From Shewanella amazonensis SB2B (GTDB taxonomy: Bacteria; Pseudomonadota; Gammaproteobacteria; Enterobacterales; Shewanellaceae): a stretch of 64,000 nt of DNA. Both the position numbers and the translations under genes were made by a program. Positions within the stretch are counted from its first letter, which is position 1, and every line of letters starts with the position of its first letter. Location: contig NC_008700.1 of NCBI RefSeq assembly GCF_000015245.1, positions 564,001 to 628,000 of the forward strand, given 5' to 3'. Below, one piece after another: positions 45,039-53,947 of the stretch. The notes below the pieces were generated by a model. The model was not told the DNA's origin and made no database searches. It worked only from the letters and a program-made list of their open reading frames with translations.

Positions 45039-47282
45039 GTGGGTAAACTGTTTGCCAGTGCCCGTAAACTTGATGAACAGCCGCTTCAGCCTGAGGCGCC
45101 TGTTGCACCCTGGATCATCGGTATTATTGACGATGAGCCTGCCATTCACGATGTCACCCGTTTGGCCCTGAAACATGTTCGTGTATTCGGACGGCCCCTT
45201 GAGTTTGTATCGGCATTCAGTGCCAAAGAAGGCTTCGACCTGGTGAAAAAACACCCCGAGATGGCATTGGTGCTGCTCGACGTGGTGATGGAAACCGATG
45301 AAGCCGGTTTGATGCTGGTGGACCGTATTCGCAATGAACTCGATAACCACCTGTTGCAAATTGTCCTCCGGACAGGCCAGCCAGGTTATACCCCCGAAGA
45401 AGAAGTTATCCTCAAGTACGAAATTAACTCCTACAAGACCAAGAGCGAGCTGACGCGCAATAAGCTGTTTACCGTGGTGGCAACCGGACTGAGATGCTTC
45501 AGTCAGATGGATGCGTTGGAGCGCAGTCGTCAGGGATTAAGGTCGGTGATTAATGCGGCCGCCAATCTGTTTCAGGAACGATCGCTCCATGAGTTTGCCG
45601 GCGGGGTGCTCGAGCAAATCGATGCCCTCTTCAACATCAAGGCCGATAGCCTCTTCTGTGTATCCAAACGGCCGATGAACGGGCCCTTTGCCATAGATTC
45701 CGGTAATCACGAGTTTTTTGTGGTTGCTGCCAGCGACAAGTTCCGCCCCTTCTACGGTAAAAGTCTGGACGAGCTGAGTCCCGAGCTTGAACAGCGCAAG
45801 CTGGTGCAGGAAACCCTCAACGCCCACCAGCATGTATTTCATCCCAATTGCAGCTGCTTATATCTGTCGACGCCATCGGGCTGGCAAGGCGTTATCGTCG
45901 CGGAAAATGCCACCGGTCTGACCAAGGTGGATCAGGAGCTGTTACAGGTGTTTTGCCTGAATGTGGCGCTGGGGCTGGAAAATGCCAAGTTTTTTGCTCA
46001 CCTCAATAAGGCGGCCTTCTTCGATGAGCTCACCGGCCTGCATAACCGCGCCGGATTGGTGGAATATGGCGCCAGCTTCCTGAAACAATTTGACCCGGGA
46101 GCTGCGAGTCTCTTTATGGTGGATATCGATTATTTCCATCAGATTATCGAGTCTCTGGGTTACGAGTTTGGTAACAACATTCTGGAAAAAATGTCCCGGG
46201 TATTGCGTAAAGAGTTTTCCACCCGCGCCCTGATTGCCCGCTTGCATGCGGATGTGTTTGCCGTGCTGTTGCCGGAGTCAAAGCTGACGGCCCATGAATT
46301 GGCGGTGCGCTGCGCCAAGCCACTGATGATAGATGAGCAATCGATTCGATTGGGGCTGACAGTGGGCTGCTCTGTGCTGGATGCCGCGCAGGAGCCGGAT
46401 ATGGAGCAGATGCTCCGGCATGCTGAGTCGGCGCTGAAAGTTGCCAAGGAGCACAGGCGTGGCTCTGGAGAGACCTTCAATAAGCGCTACGAGCAGGCCT
46501 CAAGAGACAGCATGACTGTGTTGAGTGACCTGCGTATTGCACTGGATAACAGAGAGCTCTATCTGGTGCTGCAACCCAAGGTGAACATACACACCGGTGC
46601 CGTAGTGGGCTATGAAGCCCTCATCCGCTGGCAGCATCCGGAAAAGGGGAATATCCCCCCGGGAGCCTTTATTCCTGCGGTGGAAAAATCGGGACTCTAT
46701 TACGGCCTGGATCTCTATGTAGCGCGGGCGGCCTGCGAGCTTATGACTCAGCATCCTGAGTTGAATGTGCCTGTGTCATTGAATATTTCTGCCAATTCAC
46801 TCCATCACGAGACCTTTGTCGACGATCTCAAGGCCGAGTTTCTCCGTGCGGGAGTGCCCTTCGACAGGGTAGAGCTGGAAATCACCGAAAATGCACTGGT
46901 GCACTCAGACCGGGCCATCAGTGAGCTGCATAGGCTGCACCAGAGCGGCTTTATCATCTGTTTGGATGACTTTGGGGCCGGTTTCTCATCGCTGGGATAC
47001 TTATTGAGATTGCCGATACAGGTCATCAAGATTGACAGGGCCTTTATCTCTCATCTCACCGACAGCGATGAAGCTATCGCCGTGTTGCAGGGCATCTTGC
47101 GCATAGGGCGTGATCTCAATAAACAGCTGATCATTGAAGGGGTTGAAACCGAAGCGCAACTGGAGCTGCTTAAATCCATGCAGGTGGATTTTGTGCAGGG
47201 ATTTTATTTCCACCGACCTTTGCCAGTTAGTGAGGCGTTGGCGCTGCTCGAACCTGTGCGGAGTACCACTTCATATCTTTAA
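45039..47282 (+). CDS. REC-DUF3369-degenerate GGDEF-EAL c-di-GMP phosphodiesterase
   Basis: About 747 residues from GTG 45039 (a longer ATG start at 44979 has no ribosome site). Receiver-like domain with IIDDEP and LLDVVMET near the N-terminus, DUF3369 sensory domain (about 160-320), GGDEF domain whose active motif is HADVF instead of GGDEF, then an EAL domain with all key elements: EALIRW, NISANS, ELEITE, DDFGAG, KIDRAF, EGVET, QGFYF. So cyclase activity should be lost and phosphodiesterase kept. Controls c-di-GMP; no adjacent histidine kinase. Confidence 0.9.
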   Translation: MGKLFASARKLDEQPLQPEAPVAPWIIGIIDDEPAIHDVTRLALKHVRVFGRPLEFVSAFSAKEGFDLVKKHPEMALVLLDVVMETDEAGLMLVDRIRNELDNHLLQIVLRTGQPGYTPEEEVILKYEINSYKTKSELTRNKLFTVVATGLRCFSQMDALERSRQGLRSVINAAANLFQERSLHEFAGGVLEQIDALFNIKADSLFCVSKRPMNGPFAIDSGNHEFFVVAASDKFRPFYGKSLDELSPELEQRKLVQETLNAHQHVFHPNCSCLYLSTPSGWQGVIVAENATGLTKVDQELLQVFCLNVALGLENAKFFAHLNKAAFFDELTGLHNRAGLVEYGASFLKQFDPGAASLFMVDIDYFHQIIESLGYEFGNNILEKMSRVLRKEFSTRALIARLHADVFAVLLPESKLTAHELAVRCAKPLMIDEQSIRLGLTVGCSVLDAAQEPDMEQMLRHAESALKVAKEHRRGSGETFNKRYEQASRDSMTVLSDLRIALDNRELYLVLQPKVNIHTGAVVGYEALIRWQHPEKGNIPPGAFIPAVEKSGLYYGLDLYVARAACELMTQHPELNVPVSLNISANSLHHETFVDDLKAEFLRAGVPFDRVELEITENALVHSDRAISELHRLHQSGFIICLDDFGAGFSSLGYLLRLPIQVIKIDRAFISHLTDSDEAIAVLQGILRIGRDLNKQLIIEGVETEAQLELLKSMQVDFVQGFYFHRPLPVSEALALLEPVRSTTSYL

Positions 47283-47361
47283 ACATAAAACTTTTTGAGT
47301 TTTATACGCTTTTTCGGCAATCTGCTTATGTACTTACAGCGTGATTGCAGGAGGCAATGCC

Positions 47362-48816
47362 ATGAGTATGACCCTGACGTTTTGGGGAGCCACAGAGGAA
47401 GTCACAGGCTCCTGTCACTTGCTGGAACTCAACGGTAAACGCCTGCTGCTGGATTGCGGCCTCCTGCAGGGAGGCAAGCAGCAGGAAGCCCGAAATCGCG
47501 AGCCCTTCCCCTTCGACCCCGCAAGCCTGGATGCCGTGGTCTTATCCCATGCCCACATTGACCATTCAGGACGATTGCCTCTGCTGGTAAAGCAGGGTTT
47601 CAGTGGTCCCATTTATACCCACAGCGCCACCCTCGACCTTTGCGCTATTCTCCTCAAAGATGCCGCCATGTTGCAGGGCCGGGACACAGAGCGGCAAAAC
47701 AAAAAGCGGTTGAAACAAGGTTTGGAACCCCTCGAAGCTCTCTTCGATGAGCAGGATGTGGATATTGCCATGACCCGCTTTATACCGCTGGAATACGGTA
47801 TGCGGCTGGACCCTGTTCCGGGGGTGACCATCACCCTCAGGGATGCCGGGCATATTTTGGGCTCGGCGCTGCTGGAGTTGGAGTTGGATGATGGCCAGCG
47901 GCAGAAGCGTCTGGTGTTTTCAGGCGATCTGGGGCGAGCCGGAATGCCCATACTGAGGGATCCTGATTTGGTGGAGGCGGCCGATCTGGTGCTCATGGAA
48001 TCCACCTATGGCAACCGTCTGCACCGCAGCTGGGAAGCGACACTGGAAGAGCTTAAAGGGATTTTTGCCAAGGCCATCAGCGACAGCCGTGGCAATATCC
48101 TTATCCCGGCATTCTCGGTTGGCCGTGCGCAGGAGCTGCTGTATCTGTTTCATTTGAATGCCAAAGACTGGGATCTGTCGCGCTGGACCATTTGCCTGGA
48201 TAGCCCCATGGCCATTGAGGCTACCAAGGTGTATATACGCCACTTTCCCTTGATGGATGATGATTTCAAACGCTTTGTTCGCCAACACCCAGGAAAACAC
48301 CCCTTGCTCACTGACGTGGCGTTTATTCAAAGCACTGACGAATCCATTGCACTGAATGAAGTACATCAGGGGCTCATCATTATTGCAGGCAGTGGTATGT
48401 GTAACGGCGGGCGTATTCGTTGCCATCTGGAACACAACCTCTACCGACCCGAATGCGACGTGATTATTTGCGGCTATCAGGCCGAAGGCACACCGGGCAG
48501 GGCGCTGGTGGATGGGGTAGATAAGTTGACCATCAACGGACAATCCATTGATGTGCGTGCCCGTATTCATACCGTGGGCGGTCTGTCGGCCCACGCGGAT
48601 CAGGCCGAGCTGCTGCGCTGGTATCATCACTTCGAGGGACGGCCGCCGCTGGTGCTGGTGCATGGTGAAAAAGAAGCCCAGGAAATTTTAATGGCCACCC
48701 TTGAGAATGAGCCCGAACCGCCCAAGGCAATCAGCGCGGCCAGTTATGGCGATCATCTGGATCTGGCTGCTTTACCACGGCTCAGCTGGTTGTATCAGGG
48801 CAAAACCCCCGGCTGA
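47362..48816 (+). CDS. MBL/beta-CASP hydrolase with RNA-specificity domain
   Basis: 484 residues from ATG 47362, with GCAGGAGG upstream. Metallo-beta-lactamase motifs HAHIDHSG (about 69-76) and the later GHILGSA and SGDLG; the beta-CASP domain in the middle; C-terminal RMMBL motif VGGLSAHADQ. This family includes RNA-processing nucleases related to CPSF73, often annotated as RNA exonuclease in bacteria. Cellular target not known. Single gene with no obvious operon partner. Confidence 0.88.
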   Translation: MSMTLTFWGATEEVTGSCHLLELNGKRLLLDCGLLQGGKQQEARNREPFPFDPASLDAVVLSHAHIDHSGRLPLLVKQGFSGPIYTHSATLDLCAILLKDAAMLQGRDTERQNKKRLKQGLEPLEALFDEQDVDIAMTRFIPLEYGMRLDPVPGVTITLRDAGHILGSALLELELDDGQRQKRLVFSGDLGRAGMPILRDPDLVEAADLVLMESTYGNRLHRSWEATLEELKGIFAKAISDSRGNILIPAFSVGRAQELLYLFHLNAKDWDLSRWTICLDSPMAIEATKVYIRHFPLMDDDFKRFVRQHPGKHPLLTDVAFIQSTDESIALNEVHQGLIIIAGSGMCNGGRIRCHLEHNLYRPECDVIICGYQAEGTPGRALVDGVDKLTINGQSIDVRARIHTVGGLSAHADQAELLRWYHHFEGRPPLVLVHGEKEAQEILMATLENEPEPPKAISAASYGDHLDLAALPRLSWLYQGKTPG

Positions 48817-48879
48817 TAGTGCTGGAGTTGTCTCTGTGCTTGCTGCATCATTGGCGCTTTCCTCCGTGGAGAGCGTGAA

Positions 48880-49830
48880 GTGGATGCAGCATCGTTCCGG
48901 GCCGGTTTTATTTATGTCGCCATCGCCGTGTTTTTTTGGGGCATGCTCCCCATCGCACTCAAATTGTCAGGCGACTTTATTGACCCTGTTACCCTGACCT
49001 GGTTTCGATTTTTGGTGGCTCTGATTGTCAGTGTGGCGGTGCAATGGTTTGGCGGCCGATTGCGGCAGTTTGCAGCGCTGGCAAAACAGGATTGGCTGCT
49101 CCTCCTGGGTGCGGCTATGTTGCTGATGGCCAATTATGTTTCCTTCGTTTACTCCCTCGATTATCTGGCGCCCGGGGTGGCGCAGCTCAGCTTCCAGACG
49201 GCGCCTTTCTTCCTGGCGTTTGGCGGCGTGATATTTTTCGCCGAGCGATTGAAAGCGGTGCAGCTGGGGTGTTTTGCCTTGCTCGCCGTGGGCATGTATC
49301 TGTTTTTTGCCCCCAGATTAAGTTTTGAGGGGGATACCGGCGATCTCTTGTTGGGACTGGCCATAGTGCAGTTTTCAGCGCTGGCCTGGACCAGTTATGC
49401 CCTTATCCAAAAGGCGCTCATCCCCAAGATTTCACCGGCCAATGTGTTGCTGTTTATCTACGGTGTGGGTGTGGTAATGATGGCGCCCTTTTGCGATTTC
49501 ACAGCCTTTGATGCCATGAATACCAACGCCTGGTTGGTGGCGGGCTTTTGCGCCATCAATACCCTGGTGGCCTACGGCTGTTTTGGCCAGTCGATGAAGT
49601 ATTGGCCCACGGCGCAGGTGAGCGCCATGCTCGCCCTGACACCCATAGTCAGTTTCAGTTTAACGGCGGCGGTAGTTGCCTTTGGCTGGTGGCCGCAGAG
49701 CTTCCAGTCCGATGCCTTAAGCTCAGTGAGCATGACGGGAATAGTGCTGATTGTGCTGGCGGTGGCCGCCTTGCAATTGTTGCCAAGATACCTGGCTTTG
49801 TTTACTAAACCCGGGAGCGCGCAGCCATGA
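48880..49830 (+). CDS. DMT-superfamily (EamA) transporter
   Basis: 316 residues, ten hydrophobic helices in two EamA repeats (about 8-140 and 150-300). GTG start at 48880, chosen as the first start giving the complete first helix. Metabolite exporter family; substrate cannot be read from sequence. Overlaps the HAD gene by 4 bases (ATGA), so the two are coupled. Confidence 0.85.
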   Translation: MDAASFRAGFIYVAIAVFFWGMLPIALKLSGDFIDPVTLTWFRFLVALIVSVAVQWFGGRLRQFAALAKQDWLLLLGAAMLLMANYVSFVYSLDYLAPGVAQLSFQTAPFFLAFGGVIFFAERLKAVQLGCFALLAVGMYLFFAPRLSFEGDTGDLLLGLAIVQFSALAWTSYALIQKALIPKISPANVLLFIYGVGVVMMAPFCDFTAFDAMNTNAWLVAGFCAINTLVAYGCFGQSMKYWPTAQVSAMLALTPIVSFSLTAAVVAFGWWPQSFQSDALSSVSMTGIVLIVLAVAALQLLPRYLALFTKPGSAQP

Positions 49831-50441
49831 GTCGTCGGGCCGAATATCCAGAATGGCTTGCGGACATTCGCGCCGTTGTTTTCGACCTCGATGGCACCCT
49901 GGCACATTCCAATCCTGACTTTCCGGCTATCCGGCAGGCACTCGGTCTTAGTGCCGGGGAGGATATTCTGGCCCATATAGCAGGTTTGCCAGCGGCGAAG
50001 CAGGCCGGCGCCATGGCGACAGTGCATCATTATGAAATGGCGGCCTCTCACCGGGCTGAATGGATAGGGGGCGCAGCAGAACTGCTGCAGTTTGTGCAGC
50101 AAAAAACGCTGCCAACGGCGATATTGACCCGCAATATGCGCCAGGCGGCTGAGTTGACACTGTCGCGTCTGGGATTATCGGTTGAAGTATTACTGACCCG
50201 GGAAGATGCCCCGGCTAAGCCAGACCCTGCCGGCCTCATCCACATCATGGACATCTGGCGGCTTGAGCCAACTCAGGTACTCTATGTGGGTGACTATCTC
50301 TTTGACTTACAGACGGCACGGGGCGCCGGTTGCCGCTCTGCGCTCTATTGCCCTGATGGCAAGCCGGACTACGGCGACATGGCTGACTTGCTGGTACCCT
50401 GTTATTTTGAACTCATTGATTTGTGGCGCGGCGCTGAATAA
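49827..50441 (+). CDS. HAD-IA family phosphatase
   Basis: 204 residues. HAD motif I VFDLDGTLAHS (nucleophile Asp20, acid Asp22), motif II ILTRN (Thr), motif III Lys in KPDP, motif IV YVGDYLFD. Resembles phosphoglycolate phosphatase and related small-molecule phosphatases. Substrate unknown. Coupled to the preceding transporter. Its last 29 bases overlap the convergent membrane-protein gene. Confidence 0.88.
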   Translation: MSRRAEYPEWLADIRAVVFDLDGTLAHSNPDFPAIRQALGLSAGEDILAHIAGLPAAKQAGAMATVHHYEMAASHRAEWIGGAAELLQFVQQKTLPTAILTRNMRQAAELTLSRLGLSVEVLLTREDAPAKPDPAGLIHIMDIWRLEPTQVLYVGDYLFDLQTARGAGCRSALYCPDGKPDYGDMADLLVPCYFELIDLWRGAE

Positions 50442-50751
50442 ACCATCTCAGGCTGTCCAAAATCCCCAGCAGCCAAACGCCGAGGAACAGATAAAGGGCA
50501 CCAGAGCCGATAGCGACACTGCGATTGTGGATTTCCGCCAGAATGTTCGGCAAGTCCATCGGCAGTATTCCTGACATTATCTCGTTGGCGATGTCGTTGG
50601 CGACTTGATAAATATCAGTCAGCAGCACAGAAAGACTGATTGCAGTCAGTAGCAATATCAGCCAGCCCAGCCACTTCTTACCCAGCAGCAGGTGGCCGCT
50701 TCCGGGGCATACCAGGGCATTACACAATAGTGCTTTCAGTTCGTTAGACAT
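50413..50751 (-). CDS. Small inner-membrane protein, unknown function
   Basis: 112 residues from ATG 50751, with AGGAGAA upstream. Two or three hydrophobic helices (about 25-48 and 82-102) and an N-terminal CNALVCPGSGHLLLGKKWLGW segment reminiscent of TM2-type membrane proteins. Convergent with the HAD gene, overlapping it by 29 bases. No function can be assigned. Confidence 0.7.
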   Translation of the reverse strand: MSNELKALLCNALVCPGSGHLLLGKKWLGWLILLLTAISLSVLLTDIYQVANDIANEIMSGILPMDLPNILAEIHNRSVAIGSGALYLFLGVWLLGILDSLRWFIQRRATNQ

Positions 50752-50836
50752 GGATTCTCCTGTGGACCATGGCAGCATAACAGCTTGAGGTTCGCTGACA
50801 AGGCGGCAACAAAGCAGATGTAAAGGAGATTAATGG

Positions 50837-51427
50837 ATGAAACTCAGCATATTAACCGGCTTGCTTGCATTGGCATTTAACGCAATGGCAGCGGCTCAGC
50901 CCCCATCATTTGATTGCGGCAAACTGCCCGGGAATGCGCCGTCCGCAGAAAAACTGGTGTGCACAGACCTGGAACTTGCTGCTTTGGACAGGCAGTTGAA
51001 CGAGGTCTACCAAACCATAGTGGCCAGAGCCGGTGATGGACTCCCGCCTTTATTCAAGGCCGAGCAAAGGGGCTGGATAAAGGGGCGCAACGAGTGTTGG
51101 AAATCCGAAGATTTAGCCGCTTGTGTTGCCAAAAGCTATCGAAGCCGGACCGCTGAGTTACAGGCTCGTTATCGTTTGGTGGCGATGAAGGGACCTTTCA
51201 GTTGGCGCTGCGACGATAACAGCGAAGTGATTATCAGCTATTTTGACACCGAACCCGCCACCGCCATTGCCGAGCGGGGCGATTCGGTTTCCCTGATGTA
51301 TGTTGCCCCCAGTGGCAGCGGAGCCCGATATCAGGGACCCAGCGAAAGCTTTTGGGAGCACCAGGGCGAAGCTGAAGTGATTTGGGGATTTGAAGCCCCT
51401 GTGCTGAAATGTACATTGGCGCCCTGA
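50837..51427 (+). CDS. Secreted protein with LprI-like and MliC-like lysozyme-inhibitor modules
   Basis: 196 residues. Signal peptide 1-20 (AMAAAQ). Residues about 25-115 match the DUF1311/LprI pattern: FDCGK, LVCTDLELAALDRQLNEVY, WIKGRNECW, LAACVAKSY, four Cys. Residues about 123-195 match MliC/PliC: WRCDDNSEVIISYFD, the SGSGARY inhibitory loop and a C-terminal KCTL. Both families inhibit lysozymes, LprI shown in Mycobacterium and MliC for C-type. Without a lipobox it should be soluble in the periplasm. Single gene. Confidence 0.82.
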   Translation: MKLSILTGLLALAFNAMAAAQPPSFDCGKLPGNAPSAEKLVCTDLELAALDRQLNEVYQTIVARAGDGLPPLFKAEQRGWIKGRNECWKSEDLAACVAKSYRSRTAELQARYRLVAMKGPFSWRCDDNSEVIISYFDTEPATAIAERGDSVSLMYVAPSGSGARYQGPSESFWEHQGEAEVIWGFEAPVLKCTLAP

Positions 51428-51480
51428 CAGGGATAAATCAACAAGTCCCTGATGTTTGCAGCCAGCCTTGATGAGCCAAA

Positions 51481-51510
51481 TAAAAAAGCCGCCCAGTGGC
51501 GGCTTTTTTA
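51481..51510. terminator. Bidirectional terminator
   Basis: 13-bp perfect stem (51481-51493 with 51498-51510), loop CAGT, A6 and T6 at the two sides. Shared by the inhibitor gene and the convergent alkaline phosphatase. Confidence 0.92.
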
Positions 51511-51537
51511 TGGGGTGTTTGTACTCACAGAGCTTGG

Positions 51538-53202
51538 TTATTCACCCAGCAGTGCGGCCATCATTTTCTGACCCACTTCGGTGTGGTGCTGCATAGTGGA
51601 GAACTGCTTGGTTACACCGTAAGGACCGAAAGCGTAAACGGGCACTGGCGCGGCTGTGTGGGTACCTGTACCCCAAACCACGTTTTGATCCGCAGCCAGG
51701 GCTCGGCCAATCAGGTTGGCGTGTACTTCGTCTGCGTAAACGTAGAACTCCTTGAAGTCATTGACCTTAGGGAACACGGTGGCAGATAAATAGCTGTGGC
51801 CATCGACCCAATACTCATTGGCTTCACGCAGGGCAACCGGCGCGGCCTCTTCTGGTGTTACTTTGAAGTCGCTATAGTGGTTGATGGCACTGGCCCATTC
51901 GTCACCGGTGGAGTTATCGAAGGCCCAGTCGGCGCTGACCATGTCCATCATGTTGTAGAAGGTGCCGCTTTGCGCATAGAGGCGGTCCAGTTTGTCCAGA
52001 CTGCCAAAGTTGAAGTTGGGCTGATAGTCGGCGCCCTGCATTCCATCACCGGGCAGGCTCTGGGCGCCGGGCAGGTCTTTGCGGCTGTAGCTCAGACCGA
52101 AGCTGCCTGTTTCGTGGTCGGCGGTCACAATCACCAGGGTATCGTTGCGGTCTTTAACCCATTCATATACTGCATCCACAGCTTCGTCGAAGCGCAGCAG
52201 TTCGTGCAGCATCCAGCCTGCGTCGTTGATGTGGCCGGCCCAGTCAATCTGGCCACCTTCAATCATCAGGAAGAAGCCGTCTTCGTCCTTGGACAGAATA
52301 TCCAGCGCTTTGAGAGTCATTTCACGCAGCGAAGGCTCTTTGCAATCCCCGGCTTCCTGACAGGCCTTGTAGGCAATGGCATCCATCATGCCAGAGTTGG
52401 CAAACAGACCCAGCAGCTTGTCACCGTCGGCGGCATTGAGCTGTGCCTTGTCGAACGCCAGCTGGTAGCCCTTGGCTTCCTTGGCTTCTTTCACCAGGTT
52501 GCGGTCGTCTTTACGCTTGGATTTTTTTACCACAGACGACACGGCGCCCAGGGCGGCCAGTTCGGCTTTGACCGCATTGTTGCTGCTGGCATCCTGAGGA
52601 ATAAATTCACGGGCACCACCGGAGAGCATGACGTCCACCACGGCCTTGTCGATAAGCTCGGCGGCAATGGCTGATTCATAGCTGCGATGTGGCTGGTGGG
52701 CGGCAAAGGCGGCGGGTGTTGCGTGAGTCAGCCGGGTATCGGATACCAAACCGGTTGCCTTGCCTTTGGCTTTTGCCTTCTCAAGGATGGTTTCAACTAC
52801 ATAGCCCTGAGCATCCAAACCAATCATCTCTGAACCCGCGGCCTTGCCGGTAGCCAACTGGCTGGCTGAGCAGGCTGAATCCACTACCAGGCTGCCATCG
52901 GGGCCGTTGAGCGACAGACCCATCTGGCCGGCATCACCCAAACGCTTGAGGGCAGTTTGGTTCCCTTTGCTGTTGTAGGTGGAGTGCGGAGCGCGGCGGG
53001 CATATTCTTCGAGTAGGCCAACCTGCTGGGCACCCATACCATCGCCGATCATCAGGATGACGTTTTTCACCGAGGTGATTTCCTCGGGAGCCACTTCCTT
53101 GATGACTTCCACTTCCTTGATCACTTCAACCGTTTTGTCGTCGTTGCAACCGCTCATCAGTGCGGCTGCGATGGCTACTGCCAGCAGGCTTTTATGTTTC
53201 AT
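51538..53202 (-). CDS. Alkaline phosphatase lipoprotein (PhoA family)
   Basis: 554 residues. Lipobox LMSGC (Cys19), then an EVIKEVEVIKEV spacer repeat. Metal and catalytic motifs: MIGDGMG (Asp54), VVDSACSASQLATG with nucleophile Ser109, MIEGGQIDWAGH, TADHETG and GTHTAAPV. Hydrolyses phosphomonoesters outside the inner membrane. A sequence close to a Pho box lies about 70 bases upstream, consistent with phosphate-starvation control. Longer than E. coli PhoA. Confidence 0.93.
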   Translation of the reverse strand: MKHKSLLAVAIAAALMSGCNDDKTVEVIKEVEVIKEVAPEEITSVKNVILMIGDGMGAQQVGLLEEYARRAPHSTYNSKGNQTALKRLGDAGQMGLSLNGPDGSLVVDSACSASQLATGKAAGSEMIGLDAQGYVVETILEKAKAKGKATGLVSDTRLTHATPAAFAAHQPHRSYESAIAAELIDKAVVDVMLSGGAREFIPQDASSNNAVKAELAALGAVSSVVKKSKRKDDRNLVKEAKEAKGYQLAFDKAQLNAADGDKLLGLFANSGMMDAIAYKACQEAGDCKEPSLREMTLKALDILSKDEDGFFLMIEGGQIDWAGHINDAGWMLHELLRFDEAVDAVYEWVKDRNDTLVIVTADHETGSFGLSYSRKDLPGAQSLPGDGMQGADYQPNFNFGSLDKLDRLYAQSGTFYNMMDMVSADWAFDNSTGDEWASAINHYSDFKVTPEEAAPVALREANEYWVDGHSYLSATVFPKVNDFKEFYVYADEVHANLIGRALAADQNVVWGTGTHTAAPVPVYAFGPYGVTKQFSTMQHHTEVGQKMMAALLGE

Positions 53203-53270
53203 GCTTGATCTCTTTTGACTTTCTAATATGTAGGGCGTGACTTAAACGCCCGAAAGTCTGACCAGAGCAG

Positions 53271-53288
53271 ATGACAAAATGACGAAAG
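53271..53288 (-). promoter_or_regulatory. Candidate Pho box before the alkaline phosphatase
   Basis: On the minus strand CTTTCGT-CATT-TTGTCAT: two 7-mers in the correct 11-base phase, matching 11 of 14 positions of CTGTCAT repeats. The only support beyond the match is the target gene. Confidence 0.4.
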
Positions 53289-53348
53289 TTTTGTGTCAGT
53301 TTGAGTATTTACTTATTTATTTTTGTCTGAATATCATGCGGTTAACTG

Positions 53349-53810
53349 TTAAAGCAGCACTTTGCACACCACCTTGCGAACCCGTACAGGGGGGGTGCCT
53401 GTGCCCGGCATATGCATGTCTTCGGGCATGAAAATGGCGAACATCCCAGCCTTCAAGGGCACAAAACAGGCTGCCGCGCGATTCTGTTCGTAGTCATATT
53501 CGATAAAGTCATGGGCGTCATGATAGGGCGCCAGTGGCGGCTGATCTTCCAGCGGCAGATAACCAAAGGCTTCTTCGCCACTCACAACAAATTGCACGTC
53601 GGCATAGCGTCTGTGGGTCTCAAAGGGCTCAGTGCCCGGGGGCTGGGTGTCGTAGTCGTTGACTATGGCAAACAGCGCATCGCCATCGATGTTGTGGCGT
53701 CCCTTGGGTAAAGCGGCCAAATCCGTGTTGGCCAAAAATTCGAGTGCGGCCTGGATGCCTGAATGGAGGTTGTGGTATCTGTGTCTGTTTTCGAGTTTGT
53801 CGACAATCAT
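53349..53810 (-). CDS. YhcH/YjgK/YiaL (NanQ-like) family protein
   Basis: 153 residues from ATG 53810, with GGAG upstream (the frame is open to 53840). DUF386 beta-barrel with RYADVQFVVSGEEAFGY, and metal-binding FAIFMPEDMHMPG (His/Glu/Asp). Family members include sialic-acid anomerase NanQ and sugar-related EbgC/YiaL proteins. No sugar gene is adjacent, so the substrate is open. Confidence 0.87.
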   Translation of the reverse strand: MIVDKLENRHRYHNLHSGIQAALEFLANTDLAALPKGRHNIDGDALFAIVNDYDTQPPGTEPFETHRRYADVQFVVSGEEAFGYLPLEDQPPLAPYHDAHDFIEYDYEQNRAAACFVPLKAGMFAIFMPEDMHMPGTGTPPVRVRKVVCKVLL

Positions 53811-53947
53811 AAAAGCTCCGGGCTGATAGGCGGGCCTCACTGGCCACGCTGGCGTGCTGGAGTATAGCGAAAGCGGCCTGCTTTGGCATCGTTAAGAATT
53901 GAGGTAACCTCTAGCCTTATTGCTGTAGACGACCCAAGGGTAAAAGA

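Noticed and set aside
53080..53140. Short direct repeats in the alkaline phosphatase N-terminus
   Set aside because: They are the coding EVIKEV spacer repeat after the lipobox, not a CRISPR or mobile-element repeat.
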